A stretch of DNA of 64,000 bases from assembly GCA_025531455.1 (NCBI GenBank), contig JAMYHL010000005.1, forward strand, positions 1-64,000, given 5' to 3'. Positions 23,553 to 36,400 of this stretch are shown piece by piece. Numbering within the stretch: position 1 is the first letter of the stretch; each line of letters begins with the position of its first letter. The DNA is from Apiotrichum sp. Y4204 (lineage: Eukaryota > Basidiomycota > Tremellomycetes > Trichosporonales > Trichosporonaceae). The position numbers and the translations under genes are program-made. Under the pieces are notes generated by a model, which searched no databases, was not told where the DNA came from, and saw only the letters and a program-made list of their open reading frames with translations.

Positions 23553-24440
23553 GAGGCCTTGGGAGCGGTGGTGACGTTACGATGTGCGATGGCGACAGCT
23601 GTGGATGTGTCGGTCGAAGGGTGCTGGGTGGTGTGTGGGTGACGGTGTGCTAAGGGAAGGACGGGAGTTGGGCCTATGAGACAGAAGGGCGAAAGCGGGT
23701 ATGCGCAGAGATGGAGTCGAAAGAGATACAGGAGATATAGATGTATGTGTGTGAGTGTGTGCGTGCGAGTCTATGTTGGGGTGTGTGTGTGTACGTGTGC
23801 TTGTGTGGTGGTGGTGATACGTGCGCGAGAGAGAGAGAGACAGAAGGGAGGAATGATTGAAAGAAGGAGAGAAAGAGAAGACAGAGATGGCGAGATCAAG
23901 GGAGCAGAGCCGTCTAGGGGATATATAACGATTTCTACGAGGAATCTAGGTGTAAGTGAATATCGACATTAAAACATGTAGGATAGGGAAAGGGAAATTA
24001 ACGACAAGCCCCGCGCGAGCAAATGGCACGGGAGAGCGCAAAAGAGTCACACACACGCGATGAGACGAGGGTGTGTAACGAGTGCAGAAAAAAACAGAGT
24101 CCAGTCGGTCGTCTCGTGTAGCAGAGAGGCGAGAGTGGACTCGTTATATTTTGTGCCAGTAGAGTGATGGGCCGCTGGGACTGCCAATGAGGGGAATCGA
24201 AGAGAGGCGTGACAGAGAAGATGGAGACAGCGAGCTAGACGGGAAGAGAGGGAAGAGAGAGACAGTGAGAGGAAGAGATGCTACTAACTGAATGAGAGAA
24301 AGAGAGTGAAGAACGGTGAGATGTGGAGAGATGAGAATGCGAGGATGGAGAACAGAGAGAGGGAGTAAAGCGAGTGAATGAGAGTGAGTGAATGGAAGGA
24401 GTCAAGGAGTGACAAGAGCAACAGGAGAAGCAGCGAAGCA

Positions 24441-24458
24441 GAGAGAGAGAGAGAGAGG
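24441..24458. repeat. microsatellite (GA)9
   Basis: Nine GA units on the plus strand, inside a longer purine-rich tract upstream of the homeobox gene. Confidence 0.9.
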
Positions 24459-26773
24459 GCCAACCGAGATTGCGATGGGTGTGTGGGTGTGGGTGGGAGG
24501 GGGTGCAGGAGAGGAGAGGGGGGGGTGTGACTGGGACAGGGAGAGAGTGTGTCTGGCTGGCTGGCCACTGGCTACTGGCTGGGACACTGAACAGGAACCG
24601 TATTAGCCTTTGTAGGTTGTATTCACCGAAGTCTCGAGTGTTGTATGTATGTCGAGATGTAACAAGCCAGTCAGGCACCAACTAGTACGGCAGAGAACGC
24701 AGGGTGGGAGACAGGCAGAATCCCAGAGGGCGAACGCGGGAGAGCAGAGGGAACAGACATTTTGGTGTGCCAGAGATTGAATAGAAGGAAAAAAGATGAA
24801 ATAATGAACTGGGAATGGCAGCAAAAGGGACTAGGATGCTAAGGATCCTTGGACAGAGAGAGGGGTCAGAGCATACACAGCACACAGCACCCACACAGAG
24901 CAGCCGCGGCGCGCGCCGAAAGGGGCTAAAGAGGGACCACAGGGAAAGGGAAACATGAGGAAAGAACAGGTCGAGGTCGCGGAGAGGAGATGGGTCCAAA
25001 AGGACTAAATGAGGGGTAGAGGGGCGGGGGGCAGAGGAGAGAGAGGGATCACAGCAGAGGGGGCCGAGGGTTGAGAGATGTGGCACGGGGCACAGGGTCA
25101 GAGGCAACGCCAAATGACAGGACCACGGGCAGGAGAGCCCAAGGCGCGCGTGCGCGTGAGGCGGATACGGGTGTTCAGGGACAAGGCTCTCTGGGGTAAC
25201 AGGCTCCGCAGGCAGGACTGGCTCTCGAGAAGACTACTGACTGATGAGGCTCTGGTCGTCTGGATCCCACTCATGACCACTCAGCCGTACGAGATTGCAA
25301 CGCGTGTTCTGTACGTAGCGATATGGCAACATTGCAAGAGATTGCACGAGATTCATGTTGTGTATGAGTAAGACGAACTCTGTGGTGTGTAATGAAACGT
25401 CGAATCGTGGGACTGGATGAGCAGACTAGGGACAAGGGCCGACGCGGAGGCGGGGGGCGGGGCGATGAGTGTTCGCAGGGGTGACTGTACATACAATCGA
25501 TACAATCAAAAGAAATACACTGGACCACGCGTGTGAAGGCTTGCGATTGCACGCGATTGCACGCTTCCCGAGCAGCATTCCGGGTATGTGTCCATGAATC
25601 CATGAATCCATTGGGCCATGGGGGTCCCTGTCTTTTTCCCAGCTTCTCATGAGGACGACAGATCGCCCAGATATCCCCAGATCTAGTAGTACAGGTATGC
25701 CAGTGGTTGTTACATTGAAAGCAGAGATGAATGGACTAGGGGCGCGAAGCCTTGAAGCATCGACGACAGAGCGCTAAAAGAAGCACAGAAGCACAATTAG
25801 GCTGGCTGTCTAATGACACGACAAGGATAAAAAGAACGGTTCGGCGCTAGGCATCTTGCGCACGGGTAGTCGGCGGCCAGTGCGCAATGTGTGTTGTGTG
25901 TGGGTGTCGGTGCGCTGCTGCCGTGCTACAGTGCTTGCTGCGTGTGCGATCCTTGGAAGCTTGGATCCCTTTGGATCCTTTGACTCTTCGTGCTCATGTA
26001 CGGTCGGTCATGTACAATCATCTGCACTCTCTACAATAGTACTCTCTCATTCAATGTGCATCCTCTCCAATGTCACTCCCTCCCTTCCCTTTCCCTTCCC
26101 TCCCGTGAGCCGTGAGGGGGGAAGGGTCTGTGCGGGATTCGCCTGCCTGTGGTCCATGCATTGGGCAATGTTTGTTATGCATTGGAGTATGTGGACCCTG
26201 AAAGCTGAAAGCGCGCGGCAGGTCAGAGAAATTCCTGGGCTGGTTGTTGCCGCCGCGCCGCGCCGCCGATTGACGCGCCCCCCGCTGAACCCAAAGGGAA
26301 CAGCTTTCTACGCATGGAGCTACGTACAATCCCAGACCAAAACGCCAAAAATGTGTGCCAAAAGGGGGGAAACACTGGCAGAACGCCGCCGGCTGGCTGG
26401 CTTTGTCTGGCGTGGAGGCACGCTGGCCAGCTGGATCAAGATGAATGAAGTACGCCAGCCCATGGCACAGTTTACGGCCTTTATGGGCAATGGGCAACGG
26501 GCAACACGGGGTGACATGGCGTACCGTACATGGCGGGGGGCGGTCTCTCGCACTCCACCGCTGTTGGCGTTTCCTGAACAAGTGGCGACAAGGGATGAAA
26601 TGACACGAGTCTAGGCAAGACGCGTCGACGTCTCGCCTGATCTCCTAGTTAGCCTGCATCTCATTTAATTGTCGTTCTACGCGCCCATGTCTCCATTGTG
26701 TCGAGCTGGAACGTCTAGCGGAACAGGCGGCCAAAATTGTCAGAGACAATGCGGGGTGGAGCAGCCCCCACCG

Positions 26774-26801
26774 CCACTGGCCACTGGCCACTGGCCACTG
26801 G
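26774..26801. repeat. tandem heptamer, four copies of CCACTGG
   Basis: Four perfect head-to-tail copies of a 7-bp unit in the gene-free region. Related GGCTGGC and CCACTGGC words occur near 24555-24580. Confidence 0.9.
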
Positions 26802-28488
26802 CCGCTGACAAGCGACAGCAAGGCACACGCCGGTCCCAGTACAAGCCGTCGGATGGGCCCAGGGCCGGCCGTGGTGTCCCAGGAACCGCCGACCTGACCA
26901 TGCCATGTAGCCGTCCAGATGAAGAGGAAGAAGAGGCACAGGAGGGGTTGGGGCCCGTTACAGATCTTGTTGTGCTGTAGTGGAGTAGTGAGCGTGAGGA
27001 CGGGAGTGTTGTATTGCGACGTGTGACACTGTGCAGTCCGTACATAATGCAAGTGTCGCAGAGCGGCGTCGAGTACGATCGAGAGACAATGTCAAACAAT
27101 GTCAAACAGATGGGCCGACCGTGTCCCACAATCTCATGGCCTCATGAAATACTCGTAATGTTCGTCGTCTCATTACGAGGGGCTGCGCAATATTCTTCTT
27201 TTTTCATGACCGAGCCACCGACGACGTACAACGCAATGCCCGGGTCCTCAACAACAAACGAGTTACCAGGACCCCCCTGCCCCTTTCGGAGGGCGCGGAG
27301 GGATACCTTACGTCCTTATGGCGGTGCTGCGCACGACATGACGATATTCACGATCCACGAGCATACATGACACACCAACCAAACAACCACCCGTCCAGTC
27401 GCGCCAGTCGCTCAGAAGGCATCAGTCGTTCACCACGGCAGACCCGGAATAAGCTCATCTCCGCCCTTATTACGAAATGCCGTGACGTCTGCCTCGGGTC
27501 CGATGGCGACAGCCGTCAACCCAAGTATCCAGAGCTCGCCACCACATTTCTCGCCATGGAAGACCAAACAGAAGGGCGAAAAACGTCGACAGCAATTACT
27601 ATATTCCGCGGACAATCAAAGTACATGTACTGTTCATTGATCTGTGGCCCCGTGGGCCCGAGCGCATCAAAGCCAGACCGGGAAGTGTCCGGGACCCGGA
27701 CGGGTCGCGCCGGTCGCGCCTCTCCTCGCCCCGTGCCGCGCGCCGCGTGCCAGCCTCGCCCCGCTGGCGCTGGCGCTGGGGGGGGCGGCGCCGGATCTCG
27801 GATCTCGCTGGGTGCCTTGGCCTTGGCCCGGCATCAAGTCGAGCGGTTTCATGCTCATGGCATGTATGGCGATCTCCACGTCGTTCTGGCATTTGGTATC
27901 CGTATCTGGTATGTGGCAAACCTGATGCACCGATCTGTTTTATAATCTCATGAGCATTCAGAGTTGCATCAGATGACTCTCTTTGGTTAGTTGTCGAGGT
28001 GGAAGCTTGTGATGGGACATACCCTGGACATTTTGCATTATTTTAGATCCTGAACCACCCTGAGAATCTTCTGCACTGTGCAGGAGTCAAGATTCCATTC
28101 GACGGATGCCAGGGTTTGGCTCCTCGAGGATTCAGGCTGCGCATCGTGCCGCCATGGTCACGGGGGTGGGCCGGGGGGTATCCCGGTGGGCTTACGGGCT
28201 CCCGGGCTCATACCACTCTGCACATGGCGTCGAGCAGGGACCCTCACAGACGACAGGGACCATCCGACACACAATGTCAATGTCAATGTTCCACAGTCCA
28301 CCATGTTCCACAATGTCGCATGGCGTCCAATGTCCCCATGTCCCCAGCCCAAAGCACCAATCACGCTGCGCCGGGTTTGTATCCGTCGTTTGCTTCTGAT
28401 TCCTTGTATGATTTTGCATCCCTGGAATCCTCTATGTATTTTGTCCAATGCCGGTTTGGAAGGGAAATCGACCCTGTGTGCAAGATTC

Positions 28489-31400
28489 TCACACCAGCCG
28501 CTTGTCGCTGTCGTCGCCGTCGTCCTCCTCGTCCTCGGGAGGGACAAAGCTTTCGCCACGGCCAACGAGGTCGACAACGTAGCGTCCATCGCCGGTCGAC
28601 CCGACAACCACCCGGATGGCCTCCTGTGCGCGTCAGCAGCCGCCGCGGATGAGACAAGGCATGAGGGCACGCGCCGCGGCGTGACAGATGTGACACCGCC
28701 CCGAACAATATCCCCCAGATAGGAAGTTTTCGTGTTTCTGGGTTTGGCCCGCGCCAGCTCGCTTGCAAATAGACTTGCCTTGAGTGTAACCTCCGACTGG
28801 CGGTGCAGACCTGAAAATTCCAAGTACAGCGGCAAGTAGGATTTTTGGAATTTGGAGCATGAATACCATGCCACGCGCATGAACCAGGATCACAGGATCA
28901 CAAAATCACAGGATCATGCGCCGATGAACATTGCGGGAGGTGGATCGAACAAGGGGTCGGGAGATGAGAGGAGTAGGGTGGCGTCAGCATGCGATCAAAC
29001 AGGGTACCGGAGGGGAAGCAGAACATGGGATGGTATGATAGGTGGGTAAGGGTAACACCGGAACATTGCTTGCTCCAATGTTGTCCCAGTGCCTGGGCCG
29101 CAACCGTAGTTGGTCGGGTTGGACCCTGGCCACCGCAGGGCTTGGTGTGCTTGGTATCTCGCACAGCCGAGGCATACCACACACTGCATCTGCATGCCTT
29201 TCATCAAATGCACGGCACATACCTTCAATCTGGTCGACACGGTCGCGTGTAGTGTCAAGCATGTCGTCGAATTCGTCTTCCGCGACAACCTCTTGGGCTG
29301 CACGCAGAATGAGAACGGAATCGGGACGGACATCGTGTTTTAGCTGTGTGAAATCAAAAGAAACAGAGTTAGCGTGTGTTTACAGCCAATTTGTGTTCGA
29401 TTGGAATTTTGGGCCCAGCCGCCCGGGCGCGGGCGGCGGCGCGGAGCGCGAGGCGGGGGCCAGGGGCGGCGGCACGCGACGCGTGCCTCCCCCTTCCTCA
29501 AAGCGCGACTGCGACGCGCCGGGCACTGGCTCCGACGCCGGGCCTGGTTCCCTGTACGTAACACTTTACAAAACGACCCGAAGCTTACGTCAATGGAGAT
29601 TATCTGCGCAGCGTTAGAACAGCACACGGCGAAAAGGGGTCCCTCGAATGACAGCCAATGACGCCAACACCGCAGACAAGATCCCCAGATCCACAATGAC
29701 ACCGCCAGGCTCCTGCCGGCACCCCGGAACGAGGAGTAAGATCGCACTCAAAACAGTGCATACACTGTCGTCGAGGGCACAACGCAGCAGGTGAAACAAG
29801 GTTTGGTCCGTTTGGCAGGAAGGGGGGTCTGGGAACGGGCGACGTCTCTTACACGGCCCTGGTATACATGGCCTGGTACTCACATTCGCATGGTCCAGAC
29901 CGTCAAAGAAGTCCGTGCGGGTCATGACTCGGCGCGCCTCGTCGTAGCACACACTCGGCAGCACAACGTCCGTGTACAGTTCCTCGTCGGTTAATTTCTC
30001 GGGGACAACGGTGGCAGCTTCCTCATTTTCCCTGTCGACAACCGCGTTATGCCCCTCCATGTCGATCGGCGTCGGGAAGAGGTGCACGCTCACATCTGGC
30101 TTGTCCTTGTCCTCATCGTCGTCACCTTCGGCGTCCTCGCCACCAAGCGGTGTGAGAGCGGGCGCCTTGTCGGCCAGGTAACGCAGCAATAGCCATGAGC
30201 AAGAGGCCCACCTACATGTTAGCTTCAAGACCGTCGCAACCAGCGTTACTTTTGCTCATCCCTGTTTCGTCAGTTTCCGCGTTCCATGTTTCATCAGCCC
30301 CAGACATCATCTACCAGAGCCCATAGTCCGCAGAGCAGAACCCTCTCCAGGCTGGATAAGAATAATATTCTGGGGTTGCTACGCACATTACATCGTCGTC
30401 ATGCTCGGGGATGAGACCGATCCTATTCATTGTTAGCGGGAGCAAGGTATCGTAATGAGAAGCTACACGAGGCACTGTGCAGCGCCTTCTGTCACCCAGG
30501 ACAGACACTCACTTCGACAGCATCCAGTGCTTCTCAACCTGCACCATACGCTCGGCCTCCTCTGTAGGGTTAGCTTTCCGAGGAACGACGAGGACGAAGC
30601 TTCCCGAGAAACCGGAAGTTGAGGTCAAAACCATGCAAACGTACCTATCATGTTGTTTGCACGCGCCGCACGGTTCAGATAGCTGCTGCGGCCACCAACT
30701 AGCTCGTACACTCGGCGCAGCACTCCGTCATCCTCAATCACCACCTCTTCCGGCTTTACCCCCGGACGGTGAGAGAGGTAATGATGCCGCATGTCGCGGA
30801 GCGCGTCAATCGACTCGCGCGCTGACAGGTCGTATACGGAGAGAATGCGCATGCGATTCGCGTTCTTCTTCAGCTTGTCAAGCGTCCCTGTCGTGAGTAT
30901 GCCAGACTCACACGTTACACCAGGCACACTCACAGAAGTCGTCGGTCGTGAAGATCATGGTCATAATGCCCTGTCGTCAGTTTTTTTCCAGCCGTAGGGT
31001 GGGAAAAAGCGGAATTCTCGAGGCTGCCGTCAACTCACCGCCTCCGCCCACTGCTCAGCGCGCTGCTGGAGCTGGTAGAGAATGCCTGCTCCATTCTCAT
31101 CATTCGGGAAGAGGTGAATGTCTGGTGTTAGCATGTCACAAACCCAGTGACTTCATCCCGCAAGCCTCACTCTGGAATGCAAGCACCAGCGGCCGGCCGT
31201 TCTTGCGCGTATACCGCAGGGCAACCTTTTCGAGCTTCGTCATGGCACGCTCAATGTCGAGCGAGGGACCGCCCGAGCGCGGGTCCGCACGAGAGAACAA
31301 CGAGCCCTGCCAGTCCTCGAAGAAGTCAAAGTCGAGCGCCTTACCGAGACGAAGGCGGAACACTTCGAGATCGGGGTGTGCTGCTGTCAGCGTAGTTGGA

Positions 31401-32399
31401 CAGGATTCTTACCCTCGCAGACCGAAGCACCCTCCGCGTGGATCGCCCTCATGGCACTGGGGTAGTCAGCATATGATTGTTCAGCTCCGTCCTGAGGTTG
31501 GTTTCACAGCTCTGGCGCAGTAAATGAGCTGGGCACGGCGCACTTCACCCTTTGTTTCCAGCTGAATGATGGCAAGTGGAGGGACTTCGCAGCATGAGGA
31601 GACGACCGAGTTTTGTCGAGCTCCAACTGCCTATGTTACAGTCACCACGATCTGCCGGACCATCATTGCTGCTAGCATAACCAGACGTGCAATTACTCTC
31701 TGGCCGGCATCCTCACTGCACTGTACACCAGACAAGAGTGCCGACACTTACTCAAGCAGCATGGTGTTCTTGCCCGTGCCCTTGGGTCCTATGATAAGGT
31801 AGTATCCGCCCGACTCCTCGCCACGGAAGATGCTGTCGACGAGCGGCTGTTCCGCGCGGCTGATGTGCTTCGGGGGCGCCTGACTCGTCGTATTGATCTC
31901 GAGGGCCGGATCCTATCGCGTTAGTTCGTTGTCGTTTCCTCAGCACGCGACACTCACGTATCCGCCGGCGAAAGCACGCTCCATCTGTCCATCAGCTTCT
32001 GTCGAACATCAGCCAGCTTACGCGATGCAAGACATGGGCCTTGTACCACTGGAGATACCCGATACCACCGGCAAAGACGGCTCCGAGGCCGACAACAGTG
32101 GTGAGCAGCGCCTGGAAACTCGGCGAATGCGCCCATTCCGCCCAGAAGCTCTTGCCGTCCTTCTTCTGGCCCCCGCCGCTTGACAGGTCGTCAGATGGCA
32201 TGACTGGCGGCTGCGGGATCGGATCCTGCGGCCACTGCGGCACGTTTGCCCTCGCGAGCGACGGGTGGAAGTGGCGCAGCGGTACCGGGCGCGCAACCGG
32301 CGCGAGCGCCCGCAGCGTGTGAACATGCGCCGGAAGGCGACTGCAGCGTCAGAGGGAAGACAAGTGAATGCTAGTTGCGTACCGCGCAGACCTAAGCAT
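28489..32399 (-). CDS. mitochondrial membrane AAA-like P-loop protein, possible pseudo-ATPase
   Basis: Sixteen exons, 497 aa: 32399-32383, 32340-32022, 31984-31958, 31912-31752, 31456-31413, 31380-31171, 31121-31039, 30970-30934, 30887-30645, 30561-30513, 30422-30387, 30211-29884, 29603-29589, 29343-29223, 28810-28779, 28623-28489. All phases agree. The start MLRSARRLPAHVHTLRAL is a strong mitochondrial presequence. One transmembrane segment follows (LLTTVVGLGAVFAGGIGYLQ). The P-loop region reads IIGPKGTGKNTMLLDAM, so the Ser/Thr after GK is Asn, and the Walker B position (PLVLAFQNIHLF) lacks an acidic residue. The C-terminal part has the layout of a winged-helix domain of fungal mitochondrial AAA-like proteins. 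Function unknown. Intron 15 starts with GC. Introns are long here (up to 412 nt) against about 40 nt elsewhere. Confidence 0.82.
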
Positions 32400-33431
32400 T
32401 CTGGGGAGATGCTGCACTCCAAGAGCAAGAAACAACGAGGGGCGAAGGTCGGCGAGTGGAGGATGCGATATGGGAGATTGATAATTTTAATTTGTTGGCA
32501 ACACGCGAGATGGGACTGATGATGCAGATGGAATGATAGATAACCCAGATTGTTAGAATGCTGGCAGAGAGCTTGCAGAGTGCAATCGGGAATCGGTCTG
32601 TTTTCCATCAGATTGATCAGTTCTTGGCCCTCCAACGTGCCTCTCATCTGCCCAGCCAAGCCCAGGGCTGTTGTGCAAGCGAGCGGGCCAGGGCACACAC
32701 CGGCTCTTCGGGCTTGGCTATTTCCAGGCGGAGGGCTCAGCGGGCAGGATCGACTTTGGGCTCGCCTCTGGTGCGTTGCCGATCGTTTTAGAGTGCACAA
32801 ATTGTTCCGGGGTCTCCGCAGCGCAAGGCACAAAGCGAGACAGCAGTAGTCGGGTGGTTGGTGGGTTTGAAACGAAGGCACTAAATGACGTGTGAATACA
32901 CCAAGCTAGACATTATCAATCGGAACCTTCATTGGTCTGCGGATCCGTACATTAGAGCCATTTAGGACCCTGAGTCCTGTGACGCGGCTGCTTTTCTTTC
33001 ACGTCGGTTTTGACTTTTTTTCTCAGGACTCAAAAGATGGCTTGTCATTTGCGCCGCGCCCTGTGTGCCGCGGGACATTGCGCGCGCGCACCACATGCAT
33101 ACACTGACACCTCATCATCATGGATATTGGCCCTCTTTTTCCGAAACGTAAACACTACAACCACAACAACAACAACAAACAAACACAACAACACGGCACT
33201 CCACCATAAACAACACTCCATCCACTCACCCAGCCTCGTGTCGACAACAGCGCTCAGACCTCTTTCCCAAGTGCTCCCAAGTGCCAAACTTCCCCTCAAC
33301 TTTTCATATCAACACTCACATTCCCACTTTCGTTCTTAGTTCCTCTTCACCCTGCAAACTACAACTGTCACGCTGTTGACACCACTCCCCCCGTTTCACT
33401 GACTCAAGCTGGTCACTAGCCCTTTGGGTTC
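32400..33431. other. divergent promoter region between the AAA-like gene and the kinesin gene
   Basis: About 1 kb without coding potential. The kinesin side becomes C/A-rich with a CAA-type repeat at about 33158-33198, a likely unstructured 5' leader. No TATA-like or other regulator site could be assigned with confidence. Confidence 0.6.
33158..33198 (+). repeat. CAA-rich simple repeat in kinesin 5' leader
   Basis: Repeated ACA/CAA units with one AAAC interruption on the plus strand, directly upstream of a C/T-rich leader. Poly-CAA leaders are unstructured and typical of efficiently scanned mRNAs. Confidence 0.75.
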
Positions 33432-36400
33432 ATGCACAGCGACACCTCTTCTTCACATCCCCACACCCCCGAGCCGCACGCCGCCTTTGCCCGCGAGCAC
33501 CCCTCTCCTCACCACACATTCTCCATCGGTCTCCCGATAGCCCTCCCACACCCCACGTCGCCTTTCATGGGAACTCCGAAGCGCAGCGGCTCGCTCGGCA
33601 AGCGTCCGCGCTCGCAGTCCCGTTCTGTCCGCGACCACTCTGGCGAGGTTTCCTCTGACAGCGAGGACGAGCGAGTCATCCCCCGCATTCGTACAGAAGT
33701 CTCCTCCCCATCCCCTGGTCCGCGCCGCAAAATCGTAAACGCCATGGAAGCGCCCATCCCCCGCTCTCCCCGTACAACAAAGCGCCGCGAGACTCTCCAG
33801 GAGCGTCTCGCCGCAGCGGCCGTGCCCACCACCCGCAGGACAACCATGGCGGCCCCGTCTGCCATTCCCGTGCCGAGCACACCCTCCTCATACAAGGTTC
33901 CGGCTTCGCCTGCACCGACAACCGTGTCCAAGTCTAGCAACGACAAGGTGGTCGTCTGCATGCGGTGAGTTGACACAAATGAGTTTCAGCTGACATCCAG
34001 CATCAAGCCCACGGAATCGACCTTTGCTACATCCGCTTATGAAATGTCCTCGACTGCGCTCACGCTCTCTGACACACATCCAAACATCGTGCGTCGCGGC
34101 GGCAAGGCGGCAGGCCGCGAGGCCGAGTACACTTATCAGTTTGGTGCGTGGATTATGGAAATGCCTGGACATCCACTGACCGACAGACACACTTGTCAAG
34201 TTCCCTACGCGAACACCTGAGCTGTACGCCGCAAAGGTGGCACCGATGGTCGAGAAGGCCATGAAGGGTTTCAACAGCACAGTGTTTGCGTATGGCCAGA
34301 CTGGCAGTGGAAAGTCGCACACAATGGTGGGTCGTGCAGCGTGTGCATGCCCTGTGTTTGGTGCTTCTCACCAGGGTCCGATGGACGTCGTGCGTGATAC
34401 TGACAGGCCCACAGTCCGGCACACCGTCCGAGCTCGGTATTATCCCGTGTGCCATTGACGGCATATTTGACGCAATTACCGCTGTACGTACCTTGGATAC
34501 CAGCATCCAATAGCCATGCGTTGGCTGGTGATAAACAGCCCATGCATGCTCCAGCAGACGTACTGACTTACGCAGGATATGGATCGTGCATTCCTGCTCC
34601 GCGTGTCCTACATAGAGATCTACAATGAGACGCTCCGCGACCTGCTCAACTTTAAGAAGGGCCCTGTGGCGGACAATGAACGCCCAACAATCCGCACTGC
34701 CAAGGGCAAGATTCATGTGGAGCCGCTGATCGAAGAGATTGTCTCGTGCCCGGAGGACGTCGTACATCTTCTCGAGAAGGGAAACAACAACCGTCGCACG
34801 GGTGCCACAGACTGGGTACGTCGTGGAGGCCATACTGAGGCACACGGAGCCCACCACTAATCCCCGCAGAATGAACGCTCGTCCCGCTCGCATGCGGTGT
34901 TCACAATTGTTATCGAGTCGCGTCCCCGCGAGAACCCGACAGGCAACGACAGCGAGGTCCGCTCGTCGCGACTCACCCTTATTGTGAGTAAACGCTTTCT
35001 GACCATGACTGACATTGCAGGATCTTGCTGGCTCGGAGAAGGCTGTCTCGGACGCCGACCGCCGTGGCGAGGGCAAGCACATCAACAGGAGGTGAGCTGG
35101 AGGCAGCTGTCCGAGCTAACATCAGTCTTCTCGCCCTCCGTGAGGTCGTGCACAAATTGACGGAGAAAGGAAAGCGCACACACATTCCCTACCGCGACTC
35201 AAAGCTCACCCACCTTCTTGAGAATGTGCTTGGCGGTGACTCGAATATCTGTGTCATCTGCACGTGGGTACCGTTTTCGTCTTGTTACCCGCTAACATCA
35301 GGATGTCTGCTCAGGAGGAGCACTGCGCAGAAACCCTCGAGACGCTCAAGTTTGCGGGCCGTTGCTCCCAAGTCGTCACGAAGGCGCAGAAGAACATTGT
35401 ATGTTCACAGGCTTAAAATTCCACTGACGTTCCAGCTGCAGTCTTCGGAGCAGGCCGTCATCAGGGCCAAGGACATGGAAATTGCGGACCTCAAGCGGCA
35501 GCTCGAAGAGCTTGCCTCCACTGCCGGCCCCAGGGAGTCGAACATTCAGCTTGCCGACGAGCTTGCCGCCATGGAGGCGCGCAAGAACAAGCTCGCGCAG
35601 GAGCTCGTACACCTCAACTCGCAAATCCTTACGTCCGAACTCCCGCCGACCAACATTGCAACCATTGCGAGCGCAACGCCCCGCAAGCGCCGTGCGCGCA
35701 TCAGTGACGTCAGTGTGCACTCCAGCGCGTCTCAGTTCCTCGGCCTTGGTACTCCCCGCAAGCCTGTTGATCGCCGCGCCGTCAGCACCGTCGTGCGCGT
35801 GGAAGAGAGCGACGCTGAGATGGAGCCTGCTCAGGCGATGCTTGAGAATGTGGAGGCCAACCACACCGACTACGGTATCGCCATGTCTCTTCGTCAGACC
35901 ATCACAGAGAAGGAGGCCGAGGTGGCGCGGCACGCAGAGCTGCTCGACGCTGCGCGTGCCGATGCCGCTGAGCTCCCAAGCATCAAGTCTCACCTCAATG
36001 ACGTCAAGGCTCTTTTGGAAAGCGAACGCGAGGAACATACATCAAAGATTCGCGATCTTGAGGCTGAGCTCGAGTCGACACGTGCCGAGCACGCTCAGGC
36101 TGTCGCCGATAAGACGGGGGAGATTGAACGCCTCGAACAGAAGGTACTCGAGTACTGCAAGAATCGCGAGGATGTCCTAGTGGACGAGGAAGAACGCTTC
36201 GACAAGCTCGGCAAGGAACTTGCGGAGGTCAAGAAGAATCGTGACGCAATGGTCGCTGAGCTGGCCGAGCTGCGCACAACCCACGCTACGGAGCTGTCCA
36301 AGCTCGTCACTGAGCGTGACGCTGCGATCAAGGGACAGAAGACTGCCTCCGACCAATCAGCCGATCTCCAGGCTGCGCTTGACCGCGAGGCGAAGGCCAC

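Larger units (their letters stand above)
23553..28488. other. 4.9-kb region without a supported gene, upstream of the homeobox gene
   Basis: No frame on either strand has family motifs or splice-consistent continuation; the longest (252 aa at 25856-26614) is low-similarity noise rich in Arg, Trp and Cys. From about 23690 to 25070 the plus strand is strongly purine/G-rich (GA runs), which means a C/T-rich strand in the direction of homeobox transcription, as in fungal promoters and 5' leaders but far longer. The rest has short direct repeats (26774-26801; ATGTC-rich blocks near 28270-28350). It may contain a long promoter, a long leader with introns, or a non-coding RNA. Confidence 0.6.

Noticed and set aside
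25856..26614. 252-codon plus-strand frame in the gene-free region
   Set aside because: No motif, irregular composition with many Cys, Trp and Arg, no splice-linked neighbours, and equal-length frames on the other strand.
31457..31751. Possible extra exon inside the 295-nt intron of the AAA-like gene (frame AVGARQNSVVSS...)
   Set aside because: Direct joining of flanking exons gives TMLLDAMRAIHAEG, a natural continuation of the P-loop helix, with correct phase. The candidate exon adds unlike residues.
33965..34000. Possible frame breaks in the kinesin motor
   Set aside because: All breaks coincide with consensus donor, branch and acceptor sites; the eleven exons sum to 1475 codons without a stop.
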